Of a stretch of 64,000 nucleotides of DNA, positions 62,214 through 64,000 are shown piece after piece. The translations under genes were made by a program, and so were the position numbers. The notes beneath the pieces were generated by a model. That model was not told the DNA's origin, searched no databases, and saw only the letters and a program-made list of their open reading frames with translations. Within the stretch, counting starts at the first letter, position 1; each line of letters opens with the position of its first letter. Where the stretch lies: assembly GCF_949820605.1 (NCBI RefSeq), contig NZ_CATKVU010000006.1:1658501-1722500 (forward strand). The letters run 5' to 3'. Source of the stretch: Segatella copri (GTDB lineage Bacteria; Bacteroidota; Bacteroidia; Bacteroidales; Bacteroidaceae).

Positions 62214-62704
62214 TAGATGATGTCAAAGGGGCATTGGCGGCACTTAAAACCGAGATGCAGGAAGACAGGCGAATAAAGTCGGGTGCTGACCTCAACGTGG
62301 GCGATATTGTCTATCAGAACATGGACAGAAGCGATGGTTTGGTACTTAACAAAGGTTACGATGACAGACTGAAATACTTTGTAATCGTTGGCAAAAACTC
62401 TAAGGGCGATGCCATAGGGCTTTGCCTAATAAACTCCGACTTGGATTTTTACCGTAACGTTCCAGCCATGCAACGCTTTCAGTACATTTTAAAAGCCGAA
62501 GACTACAAAGGCGTGTTGACAAAAGACAGCCGCTTGGATTGTGCACAGTTGTTTCCAATGAAGGCGAAAAAGAGCGTGGCGGTGAGAGCCGAGCGTGTTG
62601 GACATCTCACGGCAGAGGACGAAGCAAAGGTTTTGCCGCTTGTTGCGTCATGCGGATTTATTGACGCACACATGAGAAAGGTTTACAGAATAGGACAAAA
62701 ATAA
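62207..62704 (+). CDS. Putative toxin partner of the Panacea antitoxin, 165 aa
   Basis: A helical N-terminus (LIDDVKGALAALKTEMQEDR) and a beta-rich body: NVGDIVYQNMDRSDGLVLNK, YFVIVGKNSKGDAIGLCLIN, QLFPMKAKKSVAVRAERVG. The beta part looks like a small SH3-barrel fold, as in some PemK-like nucleases, but no family motif is clear. It overlaps the antitoxin by 7 bp. Toxicity is inferred from the pairing. Confidence 0.65.
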   Translation: MLIDDVKGALAALKTEMQEDRRIKSGADLNVGDIVYQNMDRSDGLVLNKGYDDRLKYFVIVGKNSKGDAIGLCLINSDLDFYRNVPAMQRFQYILKAEDYKGVLTKDSRLDCAQLFPMKAKKSVAVRAERVGHLTAEDEAKVLPLVASCGFIDAHMRKVYRIGQK

Positions 62705-62729
62705 ATAACGAACTAAAATACATTTAGAT

Positions 62730-62846
62730 ATGGACACAAACTATAACTTTATTCTTTTATCATCGCAGAAGATAATTTTAATCGAAAGAGACGATGGAAG
62801 AAAGAAACAAGTTATGGAGAAGAAAGCAACAGTATCGTTTGCTTAA
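62730..62846 (+). CDS. Possible small peptide, 38 aa, overlapping the next gene
   Basis: MDTNYNFILLSSQKIILIER followed by KKATVSFA at the end. It overlaps the first 53 bp of the 62794 gene in another frame. The even use of residues and good start region make it possible, but there is no further support. Confidence 0.3.
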   Translation: MDTNYNFILLSSQKIILIERDDGRKKQVMEKKATVSFA

Positions 62847-63069
62847 GTCGAGAATCGTTAAGCGTGCCGATGGCTTCCGCGGTTTTATGTTGGACGATGG
62901 CACATATGTGCAACATCCACATTGGACACAGTTAATAAAGAGCCACTGGGCGCAAGTGTACAAGACCACTGGCACACCGTGCAGCTGCCCATTGTGCCAG
63001 GGCGAGAGCTATTCACGCCTCGCTTACAAGCACGACACCAAACGAATTATCGAAGAATCGGAAATGTAA
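62794..63069 (+). CDS. Small protein with CxC-x2-C motif, 91 aa
   Basis: A basic N-terminus (RRKQQYRLLKSRIVKR) and a CSCPLC motif (about residues 70-75), which may bind zinc. Small basic proteins with such motifs occur in Bacteroidales accessory regions. Function unknown. Confidence 0.6.
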   Translation: MEERNKLWRRKQQYRLLKSRIVKRADGFRGFMLDDGTYVQHPHWTQLIKSHWAQVYKTTGTPCSCPLCQGESYSRLAYKHDTKRIIEESEM

Positions 63070-63101
63070 AAAAAGCATTTTGGTGAGAAATCACAAAGAT
63101 T

Positions 63102-63161
63102 AAGCCGTGTTAGGGTAGCACCTCAATACGGCTTTTTGTGTGTCATGGACTTATGACACAC
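63102..63161. terminator. Terminator pair between convergent genes
   Basis: AAGCCGT (63102-63108) pairs with ACGGCTT (63128-63134) followed by TTT, rightward. Next to it GTGTGTCAT (63138-63146) pairs with ATGACACAC (63153-63161). Together they lie between the rightward 91-aa gene and the leftward HipA-like gene. Confidence 0.6.
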
Positions 63162-63170
63162 TCACTTATT

Positions 63171-64000
63171 CTATCTATGTAGTGTAGAACCACATTTCCA
63201 TTCCATCCCTTCTTCTATACGTTCTTGAAAAACTTTTAGGTCACTTCTTGACAAACCGCATCTCAAAGCCATGCTCTCCCAATATCTCATATTGCGAGTA
63301 ACATCCTTAATAATTCCTCTAGCAGTTGTCTCATCCAACATATAGCTTTCATGGGCTTCATAAAGTACATCCAAGCTAGATTCATTGGTATAACCATCGA
63401 TTAGCAAGGAATGGTAATATTTGTTGGTAGGGTTCATATCATAAGCTGGTGACAGGTGCCATCCATCCTTTTTCAAAAGGAAAGCATGATTTCTGAAATG
63501 GTCATCAGTATTGCCTATGCAAATATTGAACGCCACACGGCGATACAGTTCCTCCAATTCTTTTTCCATATCAACACTTCCATTGGCCACAATAAAATCC
63601 ACAATATCAAGATACCCCTTTCCTGTACTTTCCCCATCACCATCGTTCAATCCCAACAATGTAAGAGAAGATGCCATGTGTATTCTCTTTCCATTCTCTG
63701 TTCTGTCAAACCTTTTAGACAAAAGGACATCACGACTATCCTTGCTTGAAACCACTCTGCACTCCGCAGCGTTTATACCACAATCCTTAGCCATAGAATG
63801 AGCAAAATATTCCCAACGTGAAATGTTTATCTCATCCCCTACAGAAGGAAATTTCGCAACATATAAATCTTCACCTTCCTTCACACAAGCCTTAGGTCTA
63901 GCTCCTCCCATAGAAGAACCTGGTTGGAATATTCGCTGAATCCATCTTGATTCAGGTTCCATTCTGTTCAACTCACTCTTCTCTATCTGACCTGCAGCCT
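63171..64000 (-). CDS. hipA: HipA-like kinase, partial (5' end outside window)
   Basis: The frame is open to the right edge without a stop, so the annotated start at 63971 is inside the gene. HipA features: GSSMGGARPKA (nucleotide-binding loop), NTDDH (catalytic Asp region), SPAYDMNP (metal-binding Asp). HipA is a Ser/Thr kinase toxin that phosphorylates a tRNA synthetase and is neutralised by HipB. The N-terminal part and any HipB partner lie outside the window. Confidence 0.88.
   Translation of the reverse strand, partial: AAGQIEKSELNRMEPESRWIQRIFQPGSSMGGARPKACVKEGEDLYVAKFPSVGDEINISRWEYFAHSMAKDCGINAAECRVVSSKDSRDVLLSKRFDRTENGKRIHMASSLTLLGLNDGDGESTGKGYLDIVDFIVANGSVDMEKELEELYRRVAFNICIGNTDDHFRNHAFLLKKDGWHLSPAYDMNPTNKYYHSLLIDGYTNESSLDVLYEAHESYMLDETTARGIIKDVTRNMRYWESMALRCGLSRSDLKVFQERIEEGMEWKCGSTLHR

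Noticed and set aside
1..64000. tRNA, rRNA, CRISPR array, integrase, relaxase
   Set aside because: None found by reading; absence in this window does not exclude them elsewhere in the element.

Overview
The window is the interior of a conjugative element of a Bacteroidales bacterium, most likely Prevotella or a close relative. The evidence is the Bacteroidales-type tra genes (DUF4134, DUF4133, TraG, J, K, M, N, O), the fimbrial DUF3575 and DUF5119 proteins, -7 boxes of the form TAnnTTTG, and IS256- and IS1380-family elements. No integrase, relaxase, replication gene, att site, tRNA, rRNA or CRISPR array was seen, so an ICE and a plasmid cannot be told apart. The last gene (hipA-like) and the first are cut by the window edges.

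Layout. 1-5800: small accessory genes, mostly leftward, a complete IS256-family element (768-2134, 8-bp target duplication), a gene-poor stretch with strong inverted repeats (about 3874-4559), and an operon of three small membrane proteins, two of them only 27 and 34 residues. 5786-6340 and 15602-16156 are two copies of a 555-bp direct repeat (a shorter relative lies at 3500-3873). They bracket a 9.3-kb accessory module: a fimbrial operon (DUF3575 outer-membrane protein, DUF5119 lipoprotein, fimbrillin-like adhesin) joined to a diversity-generating retroelement (variable region, MutS-like accessory, Avd, template remnant, reverse transcriptase), a thioredoxin-like lipoprotein and a HigBA-type toxin-antitoxin pair. 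16178-31801 is the type IV secretion operon with two cargo genes inserted (an ORF6N protein and a secreted unknown). 31818-36703 holds further transfer-associated proteins. 37027-49788 holds large polyvalent proteins (ArdC-like and zincin domains, MutS domain I), a cell-wall hydrolase and an SSB. 50118-60832 holds a second cell-wall hydrolase, an OmpA protein, an IS1380-family insertion, a DUF3945-type protein, a PH-domain protein, two helical secreted proteins and the coupling protein. 61242-64000 holds small genes, a Panacea-type toxin-antitoxin pair and a partial HipA-like kinase.

How it fits together. Six promoters (fimbrial operon, tra operon, traJ, the 1679-residue polyvalent protein, the second hydrolase, and the leftward DUF4099-like gene) carry the same motif, ATGTTAAATAAAAAGGTAT, at a constant 30 bp from the -7 box. 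This points to one regulator controlling DNA transfer, proteins probably delivered to recipients, and the fimbrial adhesin. The most interesting inference is that the retroelement-diversified adhesin serves mating contact. The retroelement itself looks damaged: only 37 bp of the template matches the variable region, and that fragment runs directly, in frame, into a reverse transcriptase that lacks its usual N-terminus.
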